From NCBI GenBank assembly GCA_012514035.1, contig JAAZBB010000063.1, positions 1 through 64,000 on the forward strand: a stretch of DNA of 64,000 nt, in the 5' to 3' direction. Positions 33,261 to 41,774 of the stretch are shown piece after piece. The notes below the pieces were generated by a model, which had not been told where the DNA came from, made no database searches, and saw only the letters and a program-made list of their open reading frames with translations. The stretch is from Lentisphaerota bacterium. GTDB taxonomy: Bacteria > Verrucomicrobiota > Kiritimatiellia > CAIQIC01 > Lenti-01. The translations under genes and the position numbers were made by a program. Each line of letters begins with the position of its first letter. Within the stretch, counting starts at the first letter, position 1.

Positions 33261-34256
33261 GTGGCACATGAACAACCGACCTATCTGGTGACCGGCGCCG
33301 CCGGGTTTGTGGGCTCGGAACTGGTGCGCCAACTGGCCGGGCGCGGCTTCCGGGTTCGGGCCATGGCCCGCCGCACAGAGCAATTGGGCGACCTGACTCA
33401 TCCGGCCATCGAGCCATGCAAGGGCGATGTACGCGACCGCGCGGCGCTGGACCGGGCCATGCAGGGTGTTGCCGGCGTATACCACATCGCCGCGCTGTTC
33501 CGGCAGGCCAACGAGCCGGATTCCGCCTACCATGAAACCAACGTCCAGGGCGTGCAAAACGTCATCGAGGCCGCCGTGGCGGCCGGCGTGCCGCGCCTGA
33601 TTCACTGCTCAACGGTCGGCGTGCTGGGCCATGTGCGCCAGCCCCCCGCCGACGAACACACCGAGTACAATCCCGGCGACATCTATCAACGCACCAAAAT
33701 GGAGGGCGAAAAACTCGCCCTGGAGATGTTCCGGAGCGGTCGGATCGGCGGGGTGGTGATTCGCCCGGGCATGATTTACGGTCCCGGCGACACGCGGCTC
33801 CGCAAGTTGTTCCGGATGATCGCCCGCCGCCAGTTCTTCTATGTCGGCCGGGGCGACAAGCTGGTGCATTTCATCGACGTGCGCGATCTGGCCCGGGCCT
33901 TCATCCTGGCGATGGAACACACGGAACGCAACGGGGAGATCTACATCATCGCCGGGGAACGGTCTATGCCGCTGCGGGAATTCGCCGAGGAAGTGGCCCG
34001 GGCGCTGCAGGTTCCGCCGCCGTGGCTCCATCTCCCGGTCAAGCCCATGCAAATGCTGGGCACGCTGTGCGAAACCATTTGCGTTCCGCTGCGCATTCAG
34101 CCGCCGATTTTCCGGCGGCGCGTGGATTTCTACACCAAGAACCGGTCCTTCGATACCCGCAAGGCGCGGGAGGAACTGGGCTTTGCCCCCGCGCAGGATG
34201 TGCAGGGCGAAATCCGGGACATCCTTGCGGACTACCGCCAACGCAACTGGATCTAG
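33261..34256 (+). CDS. NAD(P)-dependent epimerase/dehydratase (extended SDR)
   Basis: 331 residues. The Rossmann motif YLVTGAAGFVGSELV is at ~8-22. The catalytic Ser is in HCSTVGVLGH, and Tyr/Lys in YQRTKMEGEKLALE. VIRPGMIYGPGDTRLRK and FIDVRDLARAFILAME follow, as in atypical and extended SDRs that act on nucleotide sugars or hydroxysteroid-like substrates. The start is a GTG (GTG-GCA-CAT) with AGGAAA ~9 nt upstream. It is divergent from the pyruvyl transferase operon with a 110-bp gap. A nucleotide-sugar epimerase role is inferred from context. Confidence 0.87.
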   Translation: MAHEQPTYLVTGAAGFVGSELVRQLAGRGFRVRAMARRTEQLGDLTHPAIEPCKGDVRDRAALDRAMQGVAGVYHIAALFRQANEPDSAYHETNVQGVQNVIEAAVAAGVPRLIHCSTVGVLGHVRQPPADEHTEYNPGDIYQRTKMEGEKLALEMFRSGRIGGVVIRPGMIYGPGDTRLRKLFRMIARRQFFYVGRGDKLVHFIDVRDLARAFILAMEHTERNGEIYIIAGERSMPLREFAEEVARALQVPPPWLHLPVKPMQMLGTLCETICVPLRIQPPIFRRRVDFYTKNRSFDTRKAREELGFAPAQDVQGEIRDILADYRQRNWI

Positions 34257-34265
34257 GCTGCTGCC

Positions 34266-35555
34266 TCAGGGGGTCCGGGCAGTCCCGGCGAGCTGAACGA
34301 TGCGGTCGTACAACTGGTCTGCAATCAGATCCAATCCGGCGCCGTTCATGTGGATGCCGTCGGCCTGCATCAACCCGGACGGATCCCGCCGGGCGAATTC
34401 CGCCGCCAGGTCCAGCAGGTCGGCCCCGGTCTCCCGCGCCACTTGGCGCGTAAGATCCACGTAGAGATCGTGCAACCGGATGATTTCCTCCACCGACTCC
34501 GCATTTCCGCGTCGAACCAACAGGCCCGACGGCCGCGCGGTGCGGGGGGCGGTAATCAGGATCGGCACAGCGCCGCTCCCGCGGATGGCGGCCACAAAGC
34601 GGGTCAGAGTGTCCACGTATTCGTCCGGGGGAACGCGCAGATAGCCGCCTGGGCGGGCGCGCGCCTGCGGCCGTTCGGAGGGAACCAGCGTCAGCAGCCA
34701 TTGCCCGAAGCGTTTGTTCCTGAGTATGTCGTAGATCGCCGCGCGAAAGGATCCCATGTGCACCCCCAGGCGTACCCGGTCCGGCATGCGCCCGCCCCAC
34801 CAGTGATCATTCCACCCGTAATAGAGGGTCACATAGTCCGGTTCCAGGGCCCGGGCCCGGCGCTCAAACAACCGCAAGCCAATCACACTGGAGTAGCCGT
34901 GAACCGCCATGTTGAATGCCTCCCACTGGGCCGCGGTGGGGGGCGCGGCCTGCAGCCGGGCATGCAGCCGCCCGGAATAGGGAGGGATGCCCTGGGCGGT
35001 GATGGAGTCGCCCATGCAAATGATGCGAACGGTCCCGGGAGCCTTGCGCGGTTCAACTTCGCGGTCAAGAAATCCCAGTTGGTTGACCCGTCGGCCCCGC
35101 CAGACCACACCCGGCACAAACCGCCACCGATACTCATCGGAATGCACCAGTCCCAGGGCGTCTCCGGGTTGACCGGCCGCCGTTGGTTCGGCGCCCTGGA
35201 CGATGACGGGCGGTGCGTGGGCTTCGTAGCCCGCCCATTCCAACAGTTGTTCAACCACCACGAAAAAGGCAAACGGCACAAACACGGCCAGGCAGATTTT
35301 CCGGTAAAGAGCGGATTCCGCCAGCCCGTGAAGGCCCGGTTTCCGCCGGCGCAACGCACCTTTCAGCCCGCACCGCAACGCCAGCAGGACCACGGGCAAG
35401 GCCAGCCATGCGCGATGCCACGGCAGCTCCAGAGGCAAGCCCGGAATCCGGAGGGGCGTGGCCAGCCAAATCGCGGGCAGCAGGCCCAGCGCCACCAGCA
35501 ACATGGCATCGACCCCGCCGAGCAGAAACCGCGCGAGAGACTGACGGCGGCACAT
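34266..35555 (-). CDS. Membrane-anchored SGNH/GDSL hydrolase
   Basis: 429 residues. Two or three N-terminal membrane segments (residues ~8-35, 45-62 and 85-105) precede a periplasmic SGNH hydrolase domain. Block I is RIICMGDSITAQG, the Gly and Asn blocks are NMAVHGYSSV and YYGWNDHWWGG, and the Asp/His block is MQADGIHMNGAGLDLIAD. Such enzymes remove or move O-acyl groups on sugars or lipids, so it could partner the acyltransferase in the cluster. The start MCRRQS is 7 nt after the lipoprotein stop, which suggests one transcript. It converges with the epimerase gene with a 9-bp gap. Confidence 0.86.
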   Translation of the reverse strand: MCRRQSLARFLLGGVDAMLLVALGLLPAIWLATPLRIPGLPLELPWHRAWLALPVVLLALRCGLKGALRRRKPGLHGLAESALYRKICLAVFVPFAFFVVVEQLLEWAGYEAHAPPVIVQGAEPTAAGQPGDALGLVHSDEYRWRFVPGVVWRGRRVNQLGFLDREVEPRKAPGTVRIICMGDSITAQGIPPYSGRLHARLQAAPPTAAQWEAFNMAVHGYSSVIGLRLFERRARALEPDYVTLYYGWNDHWWGGRMPDRVRLGVHMGSFRAAIYDILRNKRFGQWLLTLVPSERPQARARPGGYLRVPPDEYVDTLTRFVAAIRGSGAVPILITAPRTARPSGLLVRRGNAESVEEIIRLHDLYVDLTRQVARETGADLLDLAAEFARRDPSGLMQADGIHMNGAGLDLIADQLYDRIVQLAGTARTP

Positions 35556-35562
35556 GGCCGAT

Positions 35563-35982
35563 CTAGTATTCGACCCGTGCGGCGCCGGAGGGAATCGGCC
35601 AGTGGACAGATCCGCCTGCATTCAGATCGGCCACCGCTAGGATGTTGTTGCCGTAGGCCCCACCCTTCTGGGGAAAGCGCCAGTGGGTGCGGCCACCGTT
35701 CCCCACGCCGGTATATACGCCCACATCGAGCACTTGACCGTCACCGCTGGCGACATGGACGCTGCCGGCCTTCCCCGTGTATTGGGGCGGCAGCAGGATC
35801 ACCAGCCGCCCGGAATTCTCGCCCACCGGCTTCCAGAGGAATCCACCGCCTTCCCCCTGGTCTCCGCTTCCGCCCCCATCGGAACCACTGTCATCCGACC
35901 AGCGATCACAACCAGCGGTCAGCAGCAACAACGTGGCTCCCAGAAGGACCACCCATCGGGCCGGGGGGAATGTTTTCTTCAT
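35563..35982 (-). CDS. Lipoprotein, FLWKPVGEN family, paralogue 2
   Basis: 139 residues. A lipoprotein signal with lipobox LTAGC (Cys at 25) is followed by a short Ser/Gly/Asp linker. The same C-terminal domain as the protein at 26660 runs from GGGFLWKPVGENSGRLVILL through PPQYTG, YTGVGNGGRTHWRF, GNNILAVADL and VHWPIPSGAAR. Of the possible starts, 35982 (MKKTF) is preferred because GGAGA lies 8 nt before it; 35988 and a GTG at 36030 are less likely. It is followed within 7 bp by the SGNH hydrolase gene. The linker is much shorter than in paralogue 1, which suggests that only the end domain is under selection. Function not known. Confidence 0.84.
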   Translation of the reverse strand: MKKTFPPARWVVLLGATLLLLTAGCDRWSDDSGSDGGGSGDQGEGGGFLWKPVGENSGRLVILLPPQYTGKAGSVHVASGDGQVLDVGVYTGVGNGGRTHWRFPQKGGAYGNNILAVADLNAGGSVHWPIPSGAARVEY

Positions 35983-36222
35983 GAGCATGTCTCCATTGTT
36001 TTCAAGCATCCGGCGACCATTCATGATCACACGGGACCCTGCCGGATGCGATCATTTCGAATGGGCGCAATATGATGATTCCCCACCCAAACCGCAAGCC
36101 CGGAGGGGGGACAGATCCGTTGCCGTATGGGTAGAGTCTGAATCACCCATCGGCCTGGCGGACTCGATTCGGGGTGGTGGATGCCGGGCTTTAGGATTGC
36201 CCCGGTTGGCAGATTGAACTAA

Positions 36223-38436
36223 ATGTTCGCCATGTTTGAACGGACGAAGAAGTGGACGCAATCCGCGCACGTCCGCTGGGCCGGCGGAACCGGAACCGCC
36301 GCCATTCTGGCCCTGGCCACGCGCCATGGAAACGGGGCCTGGCTGGATCCGACCGTGTGCGGGGCGCTGCTCCTGGGTCTGGGAGCGATCGCCGCCACTC
36401 TCTACGCGCGCCGGGCCGCCACTCCCGACTGGGAAGCGAACCGGCCGGCGGAACCGGCCCCCCCCTGGCCGATGACCGGTTTTTTGCTGGGAATCCTGCT
36501 CTTGTATGCCGGGTCATCGGCCATTACCGACAACTGGTTTTTTCCCACCAACTGGAAGATATCCGGCGCGGCGGGAACGCTCGTATTGAAATCGGGATAC
36601 TTCCGCAGCCTGATCCTCACCCTCGCCCTGGCGCTGGGATTCAAACCGCTGTTGCGCACCCCGCGGGCCCTGGCCCTGGCCTGGGTGTTCGGGGCCGGCC
36701 TGGCCGTGCATCAGTTGTATTCCGCCACCGGCTTCGGCATGATCTACCGGGTGGACAGCCCGGCGTTTGTCTATCGCTTCTGGTCGTTCCAGCATCTGTT
36801 CCCCCGGCCGGACGGCTACGATCCGAACTGGAACGCGGGCCTGCCGGTGACGGCGCTGGTCGCCAGCGGCATCTGGTCGGTGGGTCTCTGGCTGCTGCCG
36901 TTCCTGCGCTGGATTCCGGCCGAGCAGGTCTATACGCCGTTTCTCGCGGTGTTTTTCCTGGGCGTGCTGCCGCTGCTGGCCTGGGCGTCGCTGGCGTGGG
37001 TCGGGGCGGGCCCGCGGGCCCGGTGGATCGCCGCGCTGCTGGCCCTGGCGCCCACCCAGCGCTTCTGGGTGCACCTGCTGCACTACGGGACCGCCCCCGC
37101 GCTTTTTGCCATGGCCATGGCCCTGCCCCTCGCCGCCCTCGGCTACCGCTTCCTTTATCTGGAAGAGCTCCCCCGCCACGCCACGCTGCTCCTGCTCCTG
37201 CTGATCGGGTTCACGTTCCTGGCCTGGCCCGGATCGCTGGTGATCGCCATCCCTTTCCTGCTGTTGCTGGCGGGACATGCGCACCGGCTGGTTCCCGGCA
37301 AATGGAAATGGGCGTTGGGGATCGCCGCCGTGCTGGGTCTCCTGTTGCTGCCTCTTGCCATGGTGCCTGTGCGCCACGATACCATCGGCGGTTTCATGTC
37401 CGTGGCCGCCCGCAAGACTTTCTGGGAACACGTCCGCAACGGCTGGGGCGTTTTCGGTCACAATCTGCGCGGAACGAATCCCTTGATTCTCGTGCTGGGG
37501 TTCATCGGCGGCTTTGCCGGCCTGCCGCGTTCCGTCCGGCGGTTTTTCGCCCCGCTGGCCGCGATGCTGCTGTTGATGTCCGGATGGGGCGAGGAAGTGA
37601 AAAAAATCCTCCAGACCGAACGCCTGATTATTCCCGCGGCGCTGGTCGCCATCGTTCCCACGGCGCTGTGGCTGGATCGGCTGATCGACCAGGTGCTCGC
37701 CGCGCCCCCCTGCCGCAGCGCAGGGAGCGTGATACGGCGCACGGCCACTGCGTGGGCCGTCGCGATCCTGCTGACCGGCGCCTATCAGGGCGCCAAGACC
37801 TGGAACGGGAAAGGACTGGCACCGTTCCATGCCCGGCCGGAATCCAACCGCCAGCTGACGGACTGGCTCGCCGCGAATGTTCCCGAAGGCGGGCGCGTCC
37901 TGTTTGCCGGCCGGGCCGTCCACGCTTACGGCGGCGCCAAGATCGCCGCCCTGCCCTTGTTCGCCGGACGCGAAATGATGGCCGCCGACTTCTACGGTTT
38001 CTCGCCCAAGTTGGTGGAATACCAGTATCCCCCGCGTGAATTCCGCTATGAAGGCCCCGATGTCCTGTTCTCTTTCATGGAACTCCACAATGTCACCCAT
38101 GTCGTCACGTGGCACGACGATTGGAAGCAAGTCTTCCGCCGCACCACAAACTATTACCGCCCGGCGCACGAAATCGGCCGGACCGCCATCTTCGAAACCC
38201 GGCTCGAACCCTCGCTATTTCTGGAAGGCTCCGGGCGCGTGCAGGCGGACTTCGATCGGATCGATATCGTTTTGGACACCCCGCAGGAGCGGGTGGTGAT
38301 CAAATACAACTGGGTGCCGGGCTGGCAGGCGCCGGACGGCGTCACGCTCTTCCCGCACGACGCTGGGCGCGGAGTCGTGTTCATCGGCCTGGACCCGGGC
38401 GACCGCCGCCGCATCACCCTCCGCTACCGCCCATGA
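36223..38436 (+). CDS. Large multi-spanning membrane protein, GT-C-like
   Basis: 737 residues with about 12-13 hydrophobic segments up to ~residue 525, then a ~210-residue soluble C-terminal part (from WNGKGLAPFHARPESNRQLT) with a beta-rich end. It resembles oligosaccharide or glycolipid mannosyl-type transferases in layout, with loops such as YRVDSPAFVYRFWSFQHLFP and RPDGYDPNWNAG after the first helices, but no diagnostic motif lets me name a family. The ATG at 36223 has no clear Shine-Dalgarno; an in-frame ATG lies at 36232. Its stop overlaps the next start (ATGA), so the two are a pair. A surface-glycan role is inferred from neighbours. Confidence 0.72.
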   Translation: MFAMFERTKKWTQSAHVRWAGGTGTAAILALATRHGNGAWLDPTVCGALLLGLGAIAATLYARRAATPDWEANRPAEPAPPWPMTGFLLGILLLYAGSSAITDNWFFPTNWKISGAAGTLVLKSGYFRSLILTLALALGFKPLLRTPRALALAWVFGAGLAVHQLYSATGFGMIYRVDSPAFVYRFWSFQHLFPRPDGYDPNWNAGLPVTALVASGIWSVGLWLLPFLRWIPAEQVYTPFLAVFFLGVLPLLAWASLAWVGAGPRARWIAALLALAPTQRFWVHLLHYGTAPALFAMAMALPLAALGYRFLYLEELPRHATLLLLLLIGFTFLAWPGSLVIAIPFLLLLAGHAHRLVPGKWKWALGIAAVLGLLLLPLAMVPVRHDTIGGFMSVAARKTFWEHVRNGWGVFGHNLRGTNPLILVLGFIGGFAGLPRSVRRFFAPLAAMLLLMSGWGEEVKKILQTERLIIPAALVAIVPTALWLDRLIDQVLAAPPCRSAGSVIRRTATAWAVAILLTGAYQGAKTWNGKGLAPFHARPESNRQLTDWLAANVPEGGRVLFAGRAVHAYGGAKIAALPLFAGREMMAADFYGFSPKLVEYQYPPREFRYEGPDVLFSFMELHNVTHVVTWHDDWKQVFRRTTNYYRPAHEIGRTAIFETRLEPSLFLEGSGRVQADFDRIDIVLDTPQERVVIKYNWVPGWQAPDGVTLFPHDAGRGVVFIGLDPGDRRRITLRYRP

Positions 38437-40754
38437 CCGCCCGTCCTCCATCCCGGGGACCTCTCGCGGCGCTGGCCGTCATGCTGCTGCTGGCCGGCGG
38501 ACTGCGGCTCTATCTCGCCTGGTGCGCGCACGTGCCGACCCTCGACACCGCCGTTGTCGGCCAGATGGCCCTCGACATTCTCGACGGCGGCCGCCCGGCA
38601 TTTTTTGCCGGGCAGTCCTACCTCGGCGCGCTAGAAGCGTACCTGACGGCGCTGGTCTTTGCGGTTTTGCCCGCGGGCCGCGTCACCATGACGCTGGTGC
38701 CGATTGCCTTTGCCCTGCTGTGGATCGCCGCCACGTTTGGATTCTTCCGCCGGGAATACGGCGGCTGGGCGGCGGTGGCCGCCGCGCTCGTGCCGGCTTT
38801 TCCCGGCTGGCCGGCCGCCTGGTACACCACTGCGCCCTACGGCGGCTATCCGGAAACCTATTTCTTCGGCCTCGTTCTGCTGGGACTGGCCCTGCCGTTT
38901 GGATTGAGCGACCGGTTCCGGCCCACGCCGCGCCATGCGCTGGCGCTGGCGGCGACGGCCGGCATCGCCCTGTGGGTCAACTTGCAGGTACTGCCCTGCC
39001 TGGCCGCAGCCGGACTTGCCGGGATCCTGGCCTGGCGCCGCCGCCCCGTCCCCCTGCGGCCCTGGCTGGTCTATCTGGTCGTGCCGGTCGCCGTTGTCGC
39101 GGCCTTTCTGCCGCAGTTTCTGGCGGAACCGTCCCACGTCGAACCGCCCCTGTTCGCCGGCGGATCGCTGGCTGCCGCCGCCCGAAGCGTTCGCGCCCTG
39201 ATCCGCCACGACCTGGCGTATTCGGTGCTGTGGACCTATCCGCCGGCCCTCCTCCACCGCCTGACCGCCGTCGGCCTGGCGCTGCTGGCCGCCGGGGGCC
39301 TCTGGCTGGGCTTCCGCCGCCGCCCCCTGGCCGCCGGCCGGACAACCACGCGGCTGGTCGCAGTCACGCTCGCGGTTTTTGCCCTGACCTATTTTCCCCA
39401 TCCGATGTCGGGATTCGTCCCGCGCTATCTGATTGCGCCGGTCACCCTGCTGCTGGGCTGGTGCCTGGTCCAGTGGTGCACCGCTCCGGCCCGGTGGATG
39501 CGCCGGGCCGGATTCGCCTTCGCGCTGCTGCTGGCCGTCTACAACGCCGGAGGCATGGTTCGCGCCGCCCGCGCCCGCGCCCCCGAGGCCCGGCAGACCC
39601 TCGCGGAATTCTCCGGCGTCATCGACGCCGCGCGCGCCGGCGGATGGGACGCCGTGCTGCATGCCGGCTCGGAAACCGAGGGCTACGACGGCGCGCGGCT
39701 GACGTTTCTTTCCCGTTCCCGCCCGGTCTTTGCGTCCGCCTTCAGCGACCGGTTCCTCGAGCATCAGCTCGCCTGGGAATTCGGCGGGCGCGGCGCCTGG
39801 CTGGCGCCCCGACGCCACCTGCCGTTTCTCGCCGGCAGCTACGCTGCCGTGAACGTGCCGCTGGGAGAATTCCGCGAGGCCCCGCGCTACGTTCTGCTCG
39901 ACGCCCCGGACGTCCCCCGCCGCCTGGAACGCAGCCGCCGGCCCGATTCGGTGGACGGCTGGCCCGGCCCGGTCGAAGCGCACCCGCTGTTCGACCGCGC
40001 ATCCGGCGCCGCCTGGCCGGAATCCGCCGGCGAAGACGGCCTGGCGCTGACGCTGCGCTTCGACAAGCCTGCCCGCCTGGCCGGACTGCGCGCCTGCGCG
40101 CCCCATGCCGCCGGCCTGCCTTCCCGCTACGCCGTGCGCGTGCAGACACCCGACGGACGCTGGATCGCCGTCCAGGAGTGCGAACGCCGCATCGGCGCTT
40201 CCTGGCTCAGCGGAACCCGCCTCTATTTCCGGGGGCATCATCCCTGGATGGACATTCGGTTTGACCCAGTGGACGCCCTCGCGCTGGAATGGGCCATCCC
40301 GCCCGGCCCCGGCGCCCCGCCACAGCTGGATGAACTGATGGCCCTGGAATCCTCCGGCGAGGCCTGGCCGGCGGACATCCGCCTGCTGCCGCACGTCGAA
40401 GAACTTCTGGCAGAGGCCCCTGGCGCCCGGCTCATCGCCGAGCGCGGCATCCTGCGCCTACTGCACCGGGAAGCGGAGGGGCGCGACGGGATCCCACCGC
40501 TGCCCCTGCCCTACAATCCCCGCTTTTCCCGAACCCAGCCGGACGTGCAGCCGCTGACCGCCGGCCGCTATCTGCTGGTGATCGAAGAAGCCTATCTCGA
40601 AGACGCGCGCGCCGTGTTTCACCGCGCCGGCATCCGCATCGAAGAAGAACGCATCGCCGCTCCCTTCTGCCTGCTGGCGGTCACCGTGGAGCCGGCCGCC
40701 AGCGGCCAAACAGCCTGGCAAGGCTTCCGGCCCGTGCGAACCTCACCGCCGTAG
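38433..40754 (+). CDS. GT-C-like membrane protein with C-terminal discoidin-like domain
   Basis: 773 residues. About 9-10 membrane helices span ~10-385. The first loop HVPTLDTAVVGQMALDILDG carries an acidic residue where GT-C enzymes have their catalytic Asp, and GQSYLGALEAYLTAL follows. The soluble C-terminal half (~395-773) includes a region at ~530-630 (LTLRFDKPARLAGLRACAPH, YFRGHHPWMDIRFDPV) that looks like an F5/8-type discoidin/galactose-binding fold. The ATG overlaps the stop of the preceding membrane protein. The 881-residue track ORF is an over-extension. It converges on the methyltransferase gene with only 17 bp between. Exact activity is unknown. Confidence 0.74.
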   Translation: MTARPPSRGPLAALAVMLLLAGGLRLYLAWCAHVPTLDTAVVGQMALDILDGGRPAFFAGQSYLGALEAYLTALVFAVLPAGRVTMTLVPIAFALLWIAATFGFFRREYGGWAAVAAALVPAFPGWPAAWYTTAPYGGYPETYFFGLVLLGLALPFGLSDRFRPTPRHALALAATAGIALWVNLQVLPCLAAAGLAGILAWRRRPVPLRPWLVYLVVPVAVVAAFLPQFLAEPSHVEPPLFAGGSLAAAARSVRALIRHDLAYSVLWTYPPALLHRLTAVGLALLAAGGLWLGFRRRPLAAGRTTTRLVAVTLAVFALTYFPHPMSGFVPRYLIAPVTLLLGWCLVQWCTAPARWMRRAGFAFALLLAVYNAGGMVRAARARAPEARQTLAEFSGVIDAARAGGWDAVLHAGSETEGYDGARLTFLSRSRPVFASAFSDRFLEHQLAWEFGGRGAWLAPRRHLPFLAGSYAAVNVPLGEFREAPRYVLLDAPDVPRRLERSRRPDSVDGWPGPVEAHPLFDRASGAAWPESAGEDGLALTLRFDKPARLAGLRACAPHAAGLPSRYAVRVQTPDGRWIAVQECERRIGASWLSGTRLYFRGHHPWMDIRFDPVDALALEWAIPPGPGAPPQLDELMALESSGEAWPADIRLLPHVEELLAEAPGARLIAERGILRLLHREAEGRDGIPPLPLPYNPRFSRTQPDVQPLTAGRYLLVIEEAYLEDARAVFHRAGIRIEEERIAAPFCLLAVTVEPAASGQTAWQGFRPVRTSPP

Positions 40755-40771
40755 GCGCCGGGGAATGGAAG

Positions 40772-41680
40772 TCACGTCGCCTGGCCGGCGACCGCGTCGG
40801 CCTCCTGCCGGTCCGCGCGCAGCAGGATAGGCGATCCCATGCAACGGGTCAATCCCAGCAGTCGACAGCCCCATTCCACAAGCCGGATCAAGCCAACCCA
40901 CCGAACCACCCGATGCAACACCATTGGCGTGCAAAAGAGCGGAGCGCGGCTGGTCACGTGAAAGCCCTGCTCCAGAAGCATGCGTTCAATGTCCGCTTCG
41001 GGAAACACCGTGTAGGGACGAGTCGAACCGTTTTCCAGTTTCTGTTTCAAGGGGAATAGAAGCCGATTGAAAATGTTGAAGCTGCGCTGGGGCGGAAAAT
41101 CAATCACAACCGCCCGCCGAGCCACCCGGCACAATTCGCCCAGAAAAGCAGGTGGATCGTCCACATGCGCCATCTGGCGGGTGCTGATCACGACGTCGAA
41201 TGCCCTGTCCGGAAAGGGCAGGCGCATGAAATCCCCGGTCTCAAACCGGCATTTTCCGGCGGACACTTGGGCCTGGATGCGCCGGCTGGTTTCCGGTGCG
41301 CTGCCCAGAACCGTGAGCTGGCAACCGTGGGCGATCAATTCCGCAGTGTATTGTCCATGTCCGCCGCCCACATCCAGCACCGGAACATTGTGACCACTGC
41401 CCAATAACTTCAGTAGTGCGGTATTCTGCACCCGGAGTTGCCAGGCACCCACGGCGCCCCGGAATCGGCGGGCATATTCGTCGGATGACGATACAATGTC
41501 CGGAGCCGCGGACAAGGCGGAAATACCCGCCATAAAAAACGACAACGGATGGGCCGCCAGCCAATGCATGATATGACTGACAAACGGCAGGTGGACGATC
41601 GCACCGGCATGAAAAGGGACAACCAGAACATTCATACTGATCCGAGATATCTGACTTGCAATAATCATCCTGAACGACAT
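40772..41680 (-). CDS. SAM-dependent class I methyltransferase
   Basis: 302 residues at most. The SAM-binding Rossmann core begins VPVLDVGGGHGQYTAELIAH (motif I), then GDFMRLPFPDRAFDVVISTRQMAHVDDP (motifs II-III), as in UbiE/Methyltransf_11 proteins. The region before the domain is hydrophobic (MHWLAAHPLSFFMAGISALS). The start is uncertain: 41680, 41668 (MIIAS) or 41635 (MNVLVV) are all in frame without a decisive Shine-Dalgarno. It could methylate a sugar or lipid of the surface glycan, or a quinone-like substrate; the sequence does not decide. Confidence 0.8.
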   Translation of the reverse strand: MSFRMIIASQISRISMNVLVVPFHAGAIVHLPFVSHIMHWLAAHPLSFFMAGISALSAAPDIVSSSDEYARRFRGAVGAWQLRVQNTALLKLLGSGHNVPVLDVGGGHGQYTAELIAHGCQLTVLGSAPETSRRIQAQVSAGKCRFETGDFMRLPFPDRAFDVVISTRQMAHVDDPPAFLGELCRVARRAVVIDFPPQRSFNIFNRLLFPLKQKLENGSTRPYTVFPEADIERMLLEQGFHVTSRAPLFCTPMVLHRVVRWVGLIRLVEWGCRLLGLTRCMGSPILLRADRQEADAVAGQAT

Positions 41681-41774
41681 GCCAAGTTGGCAGAAATCTT
41701 CGAAAAATCAAAGTTTTTTCTGGAATCCAGGCCGAATCCAGGCCGGGGCGGAGACGGGCTTTGCCGCCGCCGGA

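Noticed and set aside
36514-40394. Minus-strand ORFs of 551 and 587 residues
   Set aside because: They mirror two membrane-protein genes with clear hydrophobic helices; their Gln/Arg/Gly-rich sequence is a shadow-frame pattern.
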